NCBI RefSeq assembly: GCF_039655865.1
Contig: NZ_JBBYXL010000011.1
Coordinates: forward strand, 1 to 64,000
DNA from: Prosthecobacter sp. SYSU 5D2
GTDB lineage: Bacteria > Verrucomicrobiota > Verrucomicrobiia > Verrucomicrobiales > Verrucomicrobiaceae
Direction of reading: 5' to 3'
DNA: 64,000 nt
Position 1 is the first letter of the stretch. Each line of letters begins with the position of its first letter. The notes under the pieces are model-generated. The model made no database searches. It saw only the letters and a list, made by a program, of their open reading frames with translations, and was not told the DNA's origin. Shown one piece after another: positions 8,963-18,032 of this stretch. The position numbers and the translations under genes are program-made.

Positions 8963-9124
8963 TTTTTTGGAAGGTTACCAACAGCCAGAAGACAACCCAC
9001 TCTCACTGAAAATCGTGACTGAAAGCCGCACTGCGTTCTTCAATCTTCTGCAACCATGCCACCCCCTGACAGGATTGAGTCAGGTGCCGGTAAGAGGGTT
9101 GTAAGGAGACTGTGAGATGTGTTT

Positions 9125-9895
9125 TTATTTCGTGGGTGCGCGAGGCTTTGGATTGAGCAGCTGCTCAATGCGCGCGCTTTCAATCTCCAAAGCCTTGGCT
9201 GACATGGGCATGGGCTTAAAATCAGGGGACGGCACCAGTTTTTCCTCCGCAGGAATGCTGCGCAGGCGGACATTGCGGAACCAGACGGGCTGGCCGTGGT
9301 CCTGGAGCCGGAGACGCGCTCCGCGTTTGGTCAGGTCGCCCCCGCGGATGCGCAGCACCTCCACCTCACGTTCCCAGCGCGGATCCGTGTAATCAAAATC
9401 GATGACCGCCTCCCCGTTCAGCCAGTGCTGGATGACACTGCCTTTGCAGACAATGCGGGCCTCGTTCCACTCATCATGCGGCCGCGCATTGTCCTTGCTC
9501 GGGGCCATGCAAAAGAACAGCGAAGCGGCGGCTGTACGAGGGTTGTCGGCATAGTGGCTGTTGGCATTGTCCAGCACCTGGTATTCATACTGGCCGGGCC
9601 GGTAGTACACACCGCTGTTGCAGCCTTTGGATGCCTTCCAGTCGAAGCGCAGCTCAAAGTCATCCGGCACATGGGCCACGGTATAAGTGATGTCTCCCCC
9701 GCGCGTGGGGCAGCCCATGGCCCCATCCTCGATCACCCAGTTGCCCTTGTGCTCCCAGCCTTCAAACGTGCGTCCGTCAAAGAGCCGCTTGAAGCCCTGG
9801 TCTTTTTCTTCAGTGGATAAAGCGGCAGGCTCCGCAGCCTGGATGGCCAGGCATGACAGGAGAGCAAAGGCGGACAAGGTGTTGATAAAATGCAT
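9125..9895 (-). CDS. Secreted DUF1080 (3-keto-disaccharide hydrolase domain) protein
   Basis: The protein has 256 residues with a signal peptide (MHFINTLSAFALLSCLAIQAAEP, probable cut after A20). The concanavalin-like DUF1080 fold starts at LFDGRTFEGWEH near residue 38 and includes the family blocks FELRFDWKASKGCNSGVYYR, DEWNEARIVCKG and HWLNG. Family members act on 3-keto-glycosides or bind carbohydrates and are strongly expanded in Verrucomicrobia and Planctomycetes. The last 40 residues form a charged tail outside the domain. It is probably periplasmic or outer-surface, in polysaccharide use. It lies 51 bp after the L,D-transpeptidase gene on the same strand. Confidence 0.88.
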   Translation of the reverse strand: MHFINTLSAFALLSCLAIQAAEPAALSTEEKDQGFKRLFDGRTFEGWEHKGNWVIEDGAMGCPTRGGDITYTVAHVPDDFELRFDWKASKGCNSGVYYRPGQYEYQVLDNANSHYADNPRTAAASLFFCMAPSKDNARPHDEWNEARIVCKGSVIQHWLNGEAVIDFDYTDPRWEREVEVLRIRGGDLTKRGARLRLQDHGQPVWFRNVRLRSIPAEEKLVPSPDFKPMPMSAKALEIESARIEQLLNPKPRAPTK

Positions 9896-9946
9896 CCTTT
9901 TATAGACGCCTCAGACTCCCCTGCCCTATCGTCCACCTGAGCCGCC

Positions 9947-10615
9947 TCACGGCACAATCTCCACAGGCGTGCCCAGGGATGATTCGTGGTAAAAGATCTG
10001 CGCCATCTTCGTGGGCAGGCGGATGCAACCGTGAGAGGCCGGATAACCCGGCAGATACCCTTCATGCATGCCGATGGCCCCGGTGATGCGCATGAAATAC
10101 CGCATGTTGGCCCCGTCAAATTTGGCACCTGCGGGTCTCGGGTCCTTGCGCACATCCACCTCCTTTTTCACGATGAACCCGGTTGAGTCCACATAGTCCC
10201 CATACAGGTTGGATTTGTGGTCAATGTCCTTCTCGATGACCTTGAATTTCCCTGGGCGGGTCGCGTGGCTCTCCTGGCCGGAGGAGATGGGCGACATGCC
10301 AACAATCTGCCCGCCCTTCATGAAATAAACCTTCTGCTCACTCAGGCTGATTCGCATGCTGGGCTTGCCCTCCACCCCTTCCCCACGCCAGAAAGAGCCG
10401 TCATCCACGGGCTCATCATCCTTTTTCCTCTTGTCCTTCTTTTGTTTTTTGAGGCGTGCACGCTCCTGCGGCTCAATGGCGATCCGCTGAACATAATATC
10501 CCCCACCAGGGATAGGCCGGCGCACTTCACGATAGGCAGGGCCGCTGCAGCTCACACTGTTGAAAACAACAGCCAGAACGATGAGGTAAATATGCAGGCG
10601 AAATAAAGAATTCAT
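9947..10615 (-). CDS. L,D-transpeptidase (YkuD family)
   Basis: Cross-links or modifies peptidoglycan in the periplasm. The YkuD catalytic motif is complete near the C-terminus: HEGYLPGYPASHGCIRLP, with the nucleophilic Cys in SHGCIRLP. I chose ATG at 10,615 (MNSLFRLHIYLIVLAVV...), because it gives a clean signal segment ending NSVSC; the Cys could be lipidated, though the lipobox is imperfect. A longer frame begins at 10,654. A lysine-rich stretch (RARLKKQKKDKRKKDDE) links the signal to the enzyme domain. The protein is short (222 aa) and has no LysM or peptidoglycan-binding domain. Confidence 0.88.
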   Translation of the reverse strand: MNSLFRLHIYLIVLAVVFNSVSCSGPAYREVRRPIPGGGYYVQRIAIEPQERARLKKQKKDKRKKDDEPVDDGSFWRGEGVEGKPSMRISLSEQKVYFMKGGQIVGMSPISSGQESHATRPGKFKVIEKDIDHKSNLYGDYVDSTGFIVKKEVDVRKDPRPAGAKFDGANMRYFMRITGAIGMHEGYLPGYPASHGCIRLPTKMAQIFYHESSLGTPVEIVP

Positions 10616-10813
10616 GAAGTGGAATAAGCGAATGACAATCTGTCTATGGAGCACATTTGAGGCCGAATTTCCACTACAGGCTGAAAGTTATTTCAGCGCA
10701 GCCCAGATGGAGGAATCTTTGGCAGCGCCTCCCGGACAGGTCAAAAACTCTTTTCCATCCCCCTTGCCCAGAACGGTACAAAGGAAGCAGAGGCCCCCCG
10801 GATCAAGAGCTCC

Positions 10814-11818
10814 TCAAAACAAATCCGGCTGCCCGCTTACCGGCGGAATCAGCCCGAGCTTGCGATACGCCGCCGGCATGGCCACACGGCCACGGGGGGT
10901 ACGTTTGACGAAGCCTTGCATCACCAGATACGGCTCATGCACATCCTCCAGGGTGGAGGCGTCTTCGCTGACGGAGACGGCGATGCTGTTGAGGCCGACG
11001 GGGCCGCCTTCAAATTTGTGAATGAGGGCTTCCAGGAAGCGCTTGTCCATTTCATCCAGGCCGGTCTCATCAATGTCCCGCATGGTGAGGGCCTGGCAGG
11101 CGACGTCCTCGGTGATGGTGCCCTGGGACTTCACCTGGGCGAAGTCACGCACCCAGCGCAGCAAATGATTGGCGATACGCGGAGTGCCGCGTGAGCGACG
11201 GGCGATCTCGATGGCACCAGCTGGATCCATCTCCACCTTCATGAGGCGGGCGCTGCGCAGAAGAATGTGCTGGAGCTCCTCGGTGGTGTAATAATCCAGG
11301 CGGTTCGGAATTCCAAAACGGCTGCGCATCGGCGCGGTCAGCATGCCCGCGCGGGTGGTGGCACCGACCAGGGTGAAGGGCGGCAGGTCAATGCGGATGG
11401 TGCGGGCCTTGGGCCCTTGGTCAATGATGATGTCCAGCCTGAAGTCCTCGATGGCGGGATAGAGGTATTCTTCGATGCTGGGGTGCAGGCGGTGGATCTC
11501 GTCAATGAACAGGATGTCCCGCTCTTGCAGGTTGGTGAGGATGCCGGCCAGGTCCCCTGCCCTTTCGATCTGCGGGCCGCTGGTGGTGTGCAGGCGTGAG
11601 CCGACGGCATTGGCGATGAGATTGGCCAGCGTCGTTTTCCCCAATCCGGGCGGGCCGCAGAGGAGGGCGTGATCCAGGGGCTCATTGCGCATCTTCGCCG
11701 CCTCCACCATGACCAGCAGGTTTTCCTTCACCTTGGTCTGGCCGTGGAATTCATCGAAGTCACCCGGACGCAGGGCGAGATCAAACGGGGAGTCGGCTTC
11801 GTTGAGGGCGGGGTTCAC
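10814..11818 (-). CDS. ruvB: Holliday junction branch migration helicase RuvB
   Basis: This is the hexameric motor of the RuvABC complex that drives branch migration of Holliday junctions during recombination repair. The 334 residues match the usual length. Walker A is GPPGLGKTT (K61), Walker B is FIDEIHRL (D106/E107) and the sensor region is [19 protein letters not shown]. The C-terminal winged helix ends [18 protein letters not shown]. ruvA and ruvC are not in the window. No LexA-like box is seen before it, in contrast to the polymerase gene a few kb away. Confidence 0.98.
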   Translation of the reverse strand: MNPALNEADSPFDLALRPGDFDEFHGQTKVKENLLVMVEAAKMRNEPLDHALLCGPPGLGKTTLANLIANAVGSRLHTTSGPQIERAGDLAGILTNLQERDILFIDEIHRLHPSIEEYLYPAIEDFRLDIIIDQGPKARTIRIDLPPFTLVGATTRAGMLTAPMRSRFGIPNRLDYYTTEELQHILLRSARLMKVEMDPAGAIEIARRSRGTPRIANHLLRWVRDFAQVKSQGTITEDVACQALTMRDIDETGLDEMDKRFLEALIHKFEGGPVGLNSIAVSVSEDASTLEDVHEPYLVMQGFVKRTPRGRVAMPAAYRKLGLIPPVSGQPDLF

Positions 11819-11866
11819 GGGATGGAAGCTAACTGGCCTGATTCGTTTGAACAGTCAACTCCGCCT

Positions 11867-12667
11867 TTACAGCTTAAACTTGGGGGACTGGCCCATAAAG
11901 GCGCGCGGGTTTTCCCAGGCGACGCGCTGGATCATCTCCGGCGTCCAGCCGCGCTGGCGCATGGCCTGCATCGTCTTGGGCACGGCCAGGGGGTCGCTAA
12001 TGCCCCAGTCGCAGGCGCTGTTCATCCAGATACGCTCGGCGTGGCGGTGCTCCAGCATGTCAATGGCGCGGTGGGGCGTGCATTTGCTTTCCGGGTAAAG
12101 CGTAATGCCGGCCCAGAAGCCGTGGTCTAGCACATGGTCAATGGTGTGCTCTTCCACATGGTCAATGATGACACGCGCGGGATTGATGCCGGAGAAGTTT
12201 TTTAGCGCGTCCACGATGAGGCGCGTGCCCTTCAGCTTGTCCTCCAGATGCGGCGTATGAATGAGGATGAGCTGGTCATGATCCTGGGCGATCTGGACAT
12301 GCTGCTCAAAGATGCGCAGCTCATTGCGGCTGTTTTTATTCAGGCCGATCTCGCCAATGCCGAGCACTCCGGGCTTGTCTAAAAACTGCGGGATCAGCGC
12401 CATCACATCCTCCGCCAGCTTCATGTCCTCAGCCTCTTTGGGATTGATGCACAGCCAGGAGTAATGCTGGATGCCAAAGCGCGCCGCGCGCTTGGGTTCG
12501 TATTCGGTGATCTGGCGGAAGTAATCATAAAAACCATCGGCGGAGGCGCGGTCAAACCCGGCCCAAAAGGCGGGCTCGCAGATGGCCTGGCAGCCGGCGA
12601 TGGCCATGCGCTCATAGTCATCCGTAGTGCGGCTGACCATGTGGCCGTGAGGTTCAATGTAGTTCAT
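11867..12667 (-). CDS. TatD-like metal-dependent hydrolase (EboB-like)
   Basis: This is a 266-residue TIM-barrel amidohydrolase. Metal ligands are visible as the HGH motif near the start (EPHGHM), E in LGIGEIGLNK, H in LIHTPH, the IIDHVEEH segment and the last Asp in NSACDWG. The opening (HM-SRTTDDYERMA.AG) and the LNPKEA-like segment recall the TatD branch found in ebo clusters (EboB), rather than housekeeping TatD DNases. The other ebo genes (UbiA-like prenyltransferase, EboD/E/F) are not beside it, so the pathway is uncertain. A small protein gene lies 97 bp upstream on the same strand. Confidence 0.8.
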   Translation of the reverse strand: MNYIEPHGHMVSRTTDDYERMAIAGCQAICEPAFWAGFDRASADGFYDYFRQITEYEPKRAARFGIQHYSWLCINPKEAEDMKLAEDVMALIPQFLDKPGVLGIGEIGLNKNSRNELRIFEQHVQIAQDHDQLILIHTPHLEDKLKGTRLIVDALKNFSGINPARVIIDHVEEHTIDHVLDHGFWAGITLYPESKCTPHRAIDMLEHRHAERIWMNSACDWGISDPLAVPKTMQAMRQRGWTPEMIQRVAWENPRAFMGQSPKFKL

Positions 12668-12764
12668 GGAGGAAAGAGGGGAAGGTTTGCGATAGCTGGC
12701 GAGGGAATGACGGTTGTTTTAAAACAATGGTCAACGATGCAAACCACTGCCAACCATGGCCAAC

Positions 12765-13043
12765 TTAGGCTTTGAACGCTCCGATGGCACCTTGCATGGT
12801 CGCTTTTTCAACGGGCTCAGCGCTCGGGTCACTGAAGCTCAGCAGCACCTCCCTCGCGCGCTCCGGCTCGTCCAGAGACAGCAATGCGATGGCATTCTTC
12901 AGCGCATGCACACGAAAATCATCGTCCTGCCCTGCCCTTTGGACACGGTCTAAAAAAGCGGCGAGGTCAATGAGCTTGCTGCGTGAATCCATGAATCCAA
13001 GGTCCACGAGATTGACGGAGGTTGGAGGTGTCCAGTCTGGCAT
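12765..13043 (-). CDS. Small conserved-looking hypothetical protein, 92 aa
   Basis: This 92-residue protein looks mostly helical (RSKLIDLAAFLDRVQRA, ALKNAIALL, RAREVLLSF). It starts MPDWTPPTSVNLVDLGF and has no signal peptide. It is on the same strand as, and directly upstream of, the TatD-like hydrolase gene, so the two may be co-transcribed. A plus-strand open frame covering the same bases looks like a shadow. Family not recognised. Confidence 0.6.
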   Translation of the reverse strand: MPDWTPPTSVNLVDLGFMDSRSKLIDLAAFLDRVQRAGQDDDFRVHALKNAIALLSLDEPERAREVLLSFSDPSAEPVEKATMQGAIGAFKA

Positions 13044-13193
13044 GCGACGAGTTTAAGGCTGGAATGGAAAGCTGGCAAGGGGTGGGGTGGATGCGGTTTT
13101 CAGTGTCCGGTTTTTCAGGTTTCAGATATGAAGACCCTCTAAACGAGGGGCAATCCACTTTACAGGAAGAGTATCCGGGATATTGCATGCATC

Positions 13194-13793
13194 ATGGCGA
13201 AGAAAAAGACGGTTCACAAAACGGAGATGGCCCCGGAAGAAATAGGGGAGTTTGTCGGCCGACGGGTGAAGAAGCTGCGGACGGACCGTGGCTGGTCCCT
13301 GGAGGAACTGGCCCAGACCAGCGGCGTGAGCCGCTCCATGCTCAGTGAGATAGAACGCGAGCGAGCAAATCCGACGCTGACCGTGACCTTCCGTATTGCC
13401 CGTGCATTTGGGATGAGCCTGCAGGAACTCATCGGCAGCGTGGAGGCTGAGGTGGCAAAGATCCAGGTAACCCGCGCAGGAGACCGGGGCCAGGTGTACC
13501 GCATGGACAAGCAATGCGAGATCCGCACCCTGTCACCGCTGAATTTGGAGAAGGATGTGGAGTTCTATGAACTGAAACTGAAGGCGGGCGGAGCACTGAG
13601 GAGCCAGGCACACTTTGAAGGTACGCGGGAGTTTTTAACCGTGGTGGATGGACGGGTGCGGGTGGAAACGGCCGGCGAGGGCGAGGAGCTGGAAAAAGGA
13701 GATTCCGGCACATACCCGGTGGATGTCCCGCACGCGATTGTGAACTTGGGGCAGGATGAAGCGCTGGTTTTCCTGGTCGTTATCTATCGATAA
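13194..13793 (+). CDS. XRE-family regulator with C-terminal cupin sensor
   Basis: This is a 199-residue DNA-binding regulator. The helix-turn-helix spans about residues 20-75 (VGRRVKKLRTDRGWSLEELAQTSGVSRSMLSEIERERANPTL). A cupin barrel follows from about 110 to the end (FEGTREFLTVVDGRVRVETAGE... PVDVPHAIVNLG). This is the layout of small-molecule-sensing regulators such as PuuR or SutR. The ligand is unknown and no obvious metabolic operon follows; the next gene is convergent. The N-terminal MAKKKTVHKTEM is basic and precedes the fold. Confidence 0.9.
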   Translation: MAKKKTVHKTEMAPEEIGEFVGRRVKKLRTDRGWSLEELAQTSGVSRSMLSEIERERANPTLTVTFRIARAFGMSLQELIGSVEAEVAKIQVTRAGDRGQVYRMDKQCEIRTLSPLNLEKDVEFYELKLKAGGALRSQAHFEGTREFLTVVDGRVRVETAGEGEELEKGDSGTYPVDVPHAIVNLGQDEALVFLVVIYR

Positions 13794-13826
13794 GATTCAC
13801 GCAGGCGAAACTGGTGATGGAAAGGA

Positions 13827-13861
13827 AAAAGCCCTGTGAGGGGATACCTCACAGGGCTTTT
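13827..13861. terminator. Bidirectional terminator between the XRE regulator and ppdK
   Basis: A perfect 15-bp stem (AAAAGCCCTGTGAGG / CCTCACAGGGCTTTT) with a 5-base loop. It lies between two convergent genes and carries A and T tracts on either side, so it probably serves both. Confidence 0.85.
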
Positions 13862-13913
13862 GGAAGCGAATTGCTTCGCCGATCAGGTGGCGTCCCGGTG
13901 GGACGCGCCTCGA

Positions 13914-14153
13914 TTACTTCTTCTTCGCAGCCTTCTTGGCAGCCTTCTTGGCAGGGGCGGCCTTCTTGGCAGGGGCTGCTGCTTTCTTGGCTGGAGCAGC
14001 CTTCTTGGCTGGAGCGGCCTTCTTAGCAGGGGCAGCTGCCTTTTTGGCAGGAGCGGCCTTCTTCGCAGGAGCTGCTGCCTTCTTGGCAGGAGCGGCCTTC
14101 TTCGCAGGCGCAGCCTTCTTGGCGGCGGCTTTCTTTGCAGCTTTCTTAGCCAT
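13914..14153 (-). CDS. Possible separate histone H1-like Lys/Ala protein inside the ppdK frame
   Basis: The internal ATG at 14,153 opens 79 codons, [16 protein letters not shown] followed by (AAP/AAAP)AKK repeats to KKAAKKK. Just upstream, read in gene direction, are an adenine-rich CAACAACAACAAG tract and AAGAGGAAC, a fair ribosome binding site 6-8 bases before the ATG. This looks more like an untranslated leader than coding sequence. Such Lys/Ala proteins bind DNA non-specifically and compact the nucleoid. It is in the same frame as ppdK with no stop between, so the two hypotheses (fusion or independent start) cannot be separated by reading alone. Confidence 0.5.
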   Translation of the reverse strand: MAKKAAKKAAAKKAAPAKKAAPAKKAAAPAKKAAPAKKAAAPAKKAAPAKKAAPAKKAAAPAKKAAPAKKAAKKAAKKK

Positions 14154-16997
14154 ATTAGTGTTCCTCTTGTTGTTGTTGGTTGCTTTGTTTGTTTGTTTTG
14201 CCGCAGGTGCAGCAGAGCTGCCACTACGGACATTCTTTGGGGCACCGGCCTTGTCGGCGGCGCGCTTTTCCTCAATCGCAGCCTGCGCAGCGGCAAGGCG
14301 GGCGACCGGGACACGGAAAGGACTGCAACTGACATAGTTCAGGCCGACCGAGTGGAAGAACTTGACACTGTCCGGATCACCGCCGTGCTCACCGCAGATA
14401 CCAAGCTTGATGTCAGGACGTGTGGCACGGCCTTTCTCAATGGCGATCTTGACGAGCTGGCCGACACCGGTCTGGTCCAGGCTGGCGAAGGGGTTCTTTT
14501 TGAAGATCTCATTCTCCGTGTAGGGGAGCAAGAAATTGCCCATGTCATCACGGCTGATGCCGAGAGCGGTCTGTGTGAGGTCATTGGTCCCGAAGCTGAA
14601 GAACTCAGCCGTCTGGGCGATCTCGTCCGCAGTGAGGGCACCGCGAGGGACTTCGATCATGGTGCCCACGCTGTAGCTGAGCTTCACCTTCATTTCCTTC
14701 TGCACCTGGGCGGCGACTTCATGCACGATGGCGACCTGAAGGTCGAGCTCCTTCTTGAAACCAACAAGAGGGATCATGACTTCAGGCTTGACCTTGATGC
14801 CCTTCTTCTGGACTTCAGCGGCAGCCTCAAAGATGGCGCGGGCCTGGGTCTCCGTGATTTCAGGATAGGCGATGCCAAGACGGCAGCCGCGGTGGCCCAG
14901 CATGGGGTTAAACTCATGCAAAGCGTTGATGCGGGAGACGACTTTTTCCTTGGTCACGCCAAGCTTCTTGGCGAGGTCCTCCTGGGACTTCTCATCATGA
15001 GGAACGAATTCGTGAAGCGGCGGGTCAAGCAGGCGGATGGTCGCAGGCAGGCCTTTGAGGGCTTCAAAGATGCCGGTGAAATCTTCACGCTGGTAGGGAA
15101 GGATCTTGGAGAGGGCGGCCTTGCGGGCTTCCACGGTATCCGCCAGGATCATTTCACGGACGGCGTCAATGCGGTCACCTTCAAAGAACATGTGCTCCGT
15201 GCGGGTCAGGCCGATGCCCTGGGCGCCGAAGGCGATCGCGTTCTGCGTCTGCTCCGGATTGTCAGCATTGGTGCGGACCTGCAGGCGGGTGGCCTGTGAG
15301 CACCATTTCATGAGCTGGTTGAAGCTCTTGAACTTCTCCGTGGCCTGGGCGGCCTTGTCGCCACCGATCATGCCGGTGATGATTTCGGAAGGAGCCGTCT
15401 TGAGCTGGCCGCCATAGACAATGCCGCTGGTGCCGTCAATGGAGAGGAAGTCGCCCTCTTTGTAAGTCTGGCCGGCAACGGTGACGGTCTTTGCGTCATA
15501 ATCGATCTCCAGCGCAGCAGCACCGCAGATGCAAACCTTGCCCATCTGGCGGGCGACGAGAGCGGCGTGGGAGGACACACCGCCGCGGGCGGTGAGGATG
15601 CCTTCCGCAGCGATCATGCCGCGAAGATCTTCCGGGCTGGTTTCGTTACGGACGAGGAGAACTTTTTCACCCTTCTGCTCAGCGATGACCGCGCGGTCAG
15701 CATTGAGGTAGATCTTGCCGGAGGCGGCACCCGGGCCGGCTGGCAGACCGGTGGCGATGGCCTTGGCCTTCTTGACGTCGGCGACGTCAAAGATCGGAGC
15801 CAGGAGCTGGTCAAGCTGGTCGGCAGGATTGCGCAGCACGGCGGTCTCCCAGTCGATGAGCTTTTCCTTCACCATATCAATGGAGAACTTCAGCGCGGCA
15901 GCGGCGGTGCGCTTGCCGTTACGGGTCTGAAGCATGAACAGTTTGCCCTGCTGGATCGTGAATTCCACGTCCTGCACATCCTTGAAATGCTTCTCCAGGG
16001 TTGTGCGGACCTTCAGGAGTTCAGCATAGGACTTGGGCATCACTTCCTTCAGCTTCAGCACAGGCTCAGGAGTGCGCACGCCGGCGACGACGTCTTCGCC
16101 CTGGGCATTGATGAGGAACTCACCATAAAATTCGTCCACACCATTGGCCGGGTTGCGGGTGAAGGCCACGCCGGAACCGGAGTCGTCGCCCGTGTTGCCA
16201 TAGACCATGGCCTGCACGTTGACGGCGGTGCCCCACTCGGCAGGGATGCCGTATTTGCGGCGGTAAACAATCGCGCGGTCATTCATCCAGGAACCGAAGA
16301 CGGCGCCTGCGGCACCACGAAGCTGGTCCCATGGATTGTTAGGGAACACTTTGCCAGTGCGCTCTTTGACGAGCGCCTTGAAAAGCCGGACGAGTTCCTG
16401 CTGGTCAGCGGCGGTCAGGTCGCTGTCCACGATGTCCTTGTGATAGACCTTGTGCTTGTAATCTTCGATGACGGTCTCGAAAGGCTCATGGTCTTCGCCT
16501 TCACGCTTCTGCACGCCGAGGACGACGTCACCATACATCTGGATGAAGCGGCGGTAGCAGTCCCAGGCGAAGCGCTCATTCTTCGTCACGCTGGCCAGGG
16601 AGAGGACGGTGTCATCATTCAGGCCCAGGTTCAAAATCGTGTCCATCATGCCAGGCATGGAATCGCGTGCGCCGGAGCGGACGGCGACGAGAAGCGGCAT
16701 GCCTTTGGCATCACCAAACTTGGCTCCCATGATTTTTTCCATGGCTGCAATGCCGGCTTCCATCTGCTTCTGAAGCTCCACCGGATAGGTGCGCTTGTGG
16801 TCGTAATAATACGTGCAGACTTCGGTGGTGATCGTGAACCCTGGAGGCACTGGCAGGCCAATGCGGCTCATCTCAGCAAGGTTTGCCCCTTTGCCTCCGA
16901 GGAGGGGTTTCATGGAGCCGTCTCCATCCGCTTTTCCTGCTCCGAAGGAATAAACGTATTTGATTGCCTTGCTGCCTTTGCTCGCTGTTTTTGCCAT
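13914..16997 (-). CDS. ppdK: Pyruvate phosphate dikinase with in-frame H1-like Lys/Ala tail
   Basis: Interconverts pyruvate, ATP and Pi with PEP, AMP and PPi. The N-terminal nucleotide domain starts [29 protein letters not shown]. The phospho-histidine is H477 in [16 protein letters not shown], where the regulatory position two before His is Ser rather than Thr. The PEP domain has CGEHGGDP and ends [19 protein letters not shown] near residue 905. The usual enzyme stops about there. Here the frame continues through a polar linker ([13 protein letters not shown]) into M949 and 79 residues of AAPAKKA repeats typical of histone H1-like proteins. That tail could be a true fusion or a separate downstream gene whose upstream neighbour lost its stop codon. 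Confidence 0.95.
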   Translation of the reverse strand: MAKTASKGSKAIKYVYSFGAGKADGDGSMKPLLGGKGANLAEMSRIGLPVPPGFTITTEVCTYYYDHKRTYPVELQKQMEAGIAAMEKIMGAKFGDAKGMPLLVAVRSGARDSMPGMMDTILNLGLNDDTVLSLASVTKNERFAWDCYRRFIQMYGDVVLGVQKREGEDHEPFETVIEDYKHKVYHKDIVDSDLTAADQQELVRLFKALVKERTGKVFPNNPWDQLRGAAGAVFGSWMNDRAIVYRRKYGIPAEWGTAVNVQAMVYGNTGDDSGSGVAFTRNPANGVDEFYGEFLINAQGEDVVAGVRTPEPVLKLKEVMPKSYAELLKVRTTLEKHFKDVQDVEFTIQQGKLFMLQTRNGKRTAAAALKFSIDMVKEKLIDWETAVLRNPADQLDQLLAPIFDVADVKKAKAIATGLPAGPGAASGKIYLNADRAVIAEQKGEKVLLVRNETSPEDLRGMIAAEGILTARGGVSSHAALVARQMGKVCICGAAALEIDYDAKTVTVAGQTYKEGDFLSIDGTSGIVYGGQLKTAPSEIITGMIGGDKAAQATEKFKSFNQLMKWCSQATRLQVRTNADNPEQTQNAIAFGAQGIGLTRTEHMFFEGDRIDAVREMILADTVEARKAALSKILPYQREDFTGIFEALKGLPATIRLLDPPLHEFVPHDEKSQEDLAKKLGVTKEKVVSRINALHEFNPMLGHRGCRLGIAYPEITETQARAIFEAAAEVQKKGIKVKPEVMIPLVGFKKELDLQVAIVHEVAAQVQKEMKVKLSYSVGTMIEVPRGALTADEIAQTAEFFSFGTNDLTQTALGISRDDMGNFLLPYTENEIFKKNPFASLDQTGVGQLVKIAIEKGRATRPDIKLGICGEHGGDPDSVKFFHSVGLNYVSCSPFRVPVARLAAAQAAIEEKRAADKAGAPKNVRSGSSAAPAAKQTNKATNNNKRNTNMAKKAAKKAAAKKAAPAKKAAPAKKAAAPAKKAAPAKKAAAPAKKAAPAKKAAPAKKAAAPAKKAAPAKKAAKKAAKKK

Positions 16998-17068
16998 AGA
17001 GGTTGTTGTTCTGTATCGGTGCTTATTGGTTATGTTGAGTGAGACTCAGCGCCGATAATTGTCCGCCG

Positions 17069-17096
17069 ATTATAGGATGCAAGCACTAGTTGACAA
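17069..17096 (-). promoter_or_regulatory. Candidate sigma70-type promoter of ppdK
   Basis: On the minus strand: TTGTCA, a 16-bp spacer, then a perfect TATAAT. It lies about 72 bp before the ppdK start codon, leaving a leader of about 60 nt. This is the best-looking promoter in the window. Confidence 0.6.
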
Positions 17097-17202
17097 TCAA
17101 AAGTTGGAGGGATGCCCCGTGCATGACGTTTGAGAGGCATGACATAACACCAAACGTGACATGCCGGAGCATTGGAAAGACAACGGTTCTGATGATCGCG
17201 TA

Positions 17203-17231
17203 TTGACTTGCAGGCGGGTTTTTGATTTAAC
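17203..17231 (+). promoter_or_regulatory. Candidate promoter of the pseudopilin gene
   Basis: TTGACT, a 17-bp spacer, then TTTAAC, about 77 bp before the ATG at 17,308. The -35 is good and the -10 is weak (four of six positions). The rest of 16,998-17,307 shows no gene. Confidence 0.35.
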
Positions 17232-17307
17232 ATAAAATCATCATCCGGCACCGCCCACCCTCAATCGTGAACGGTCCTCGGCGCACAGAACCTCCACAGT
17301 TTCATCC

Positions 17308-17952
17308 ATGAAAACACCCCCCTCATTCACATCCGCAGCCTACCGCGGCTTCACCCTCATCGAGCTTCTCGTCGTCATCGTCATCATCGCGATTCTCGTC
17401 GGCCTGGCCGTGCCTGCTTACAATACAGTGATGGGCAAAGCCCAGACACTGAAGATCAAGGCAACGCTGAAGGACATCCAGGTCGCCGTCGGCCATTACC
17501 GCACTGAATACAACCGCTTCCCCATTGATCCCAACGACCTCGGCGGTGGTGAGAGCGACATCGAGCCCTTCCTGACAGACGGCAGCACCCATCCGACGAT
17601 CAACATCCTGATGGCGAATGTGGACACCAGCGGCGCCTCCACCAACATGAATCCAAAGCAGATCAAATTTTTGGACCTGCCCTTCGCCCGCAACAACATG
17701 TTCGGGATCATCGATCCCAGCGGCGGAGCCAATGATGGAACTCCCGTTCAGCTGGTGGACACCTGGGGCCTGCCATATAAGATGCTGATGGACACCAATT
17801 ACGACAACCGCCTTGAAAATCCGGACAAGAGCAACCTGGACCAGAACATTTCCGGCAGGGCTCCCCAGTTCCTCAACAGCAGCACGGCGATCTACAGCTT
17901 CGGCCCGGACAAGAGCGAGTTCACCAAGGACGACATCACTTCCTGGCGCTAA
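17308..17952 (+). CDS. Type II secretion pseudopilin (GspG-like, N-methylation domain)
   Basis: A 214-residue pilin-like protein. The prepilin peptidase site is R13-G14/F15 in YRGFTLIELLVVI, with the conserved Glu at position 5 of the mature protein (E19), then a single hydrophobic helix. The C-terminal domain has the GspG-like DTWGLPYKMLMD and YSFGPDKSEFTKDDITSW, the latter resembling the calcium-binding end of major pseudopilins. The segment with NILMANVDTSGA is longer than in standard GspG. Verrucomicrobia carry many scattered single pseudopilins of this sort; no other secretion genes are near. Located in the inner membrane/periplasm. Confidence 0.9.
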   Translation: MKTPPSFTSAAYRGFTLIELLVVIVIIAILVGLAVPAYNTVMGKAQTLKIKATLKDIQVAVGHYRTEYNRFPIDPNDLGGGESDIEPFLTDGSTHPTINILMANVDTSGASTNMNPKQIKFLDLPFARNNMFGIIDPSGGANDGTPVQLVDTWGLPYKMLMDTNYDNRLENPDKSNLDQNISGRAPQFLNSSTAIYSFGPDKSEFTKDDITSWR

Positions 17953-17980
17953 ACTGACAGCCAGCCATTCACTTCACCAC

Positions 17981-18013
17981 GCCGGCCATGTTCATCATGG
18001 CCGGCTTTTTTTT
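17981..18013 (+). terminator. Terminator after the pseudopilin gene
   Basis: Perfect 10-bp stem (GCCGGCCATG / CATGGCCGGC), 5-base loop, followed by a run of eight or more T. Positioned 28 bp after the pseudopilin stop. Confidence 0.9.
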
Positions 18014-18032
18014 GGCCTCGCCATGGCGGCAT

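Noticed and set aside
13836..17042. Two long plus-strand frames (487 and 491 codons) opposite ppdK
   Set aside because: Mirror frames of a strongly conserved enzyme in GC-rich DNA; no signal of their own.
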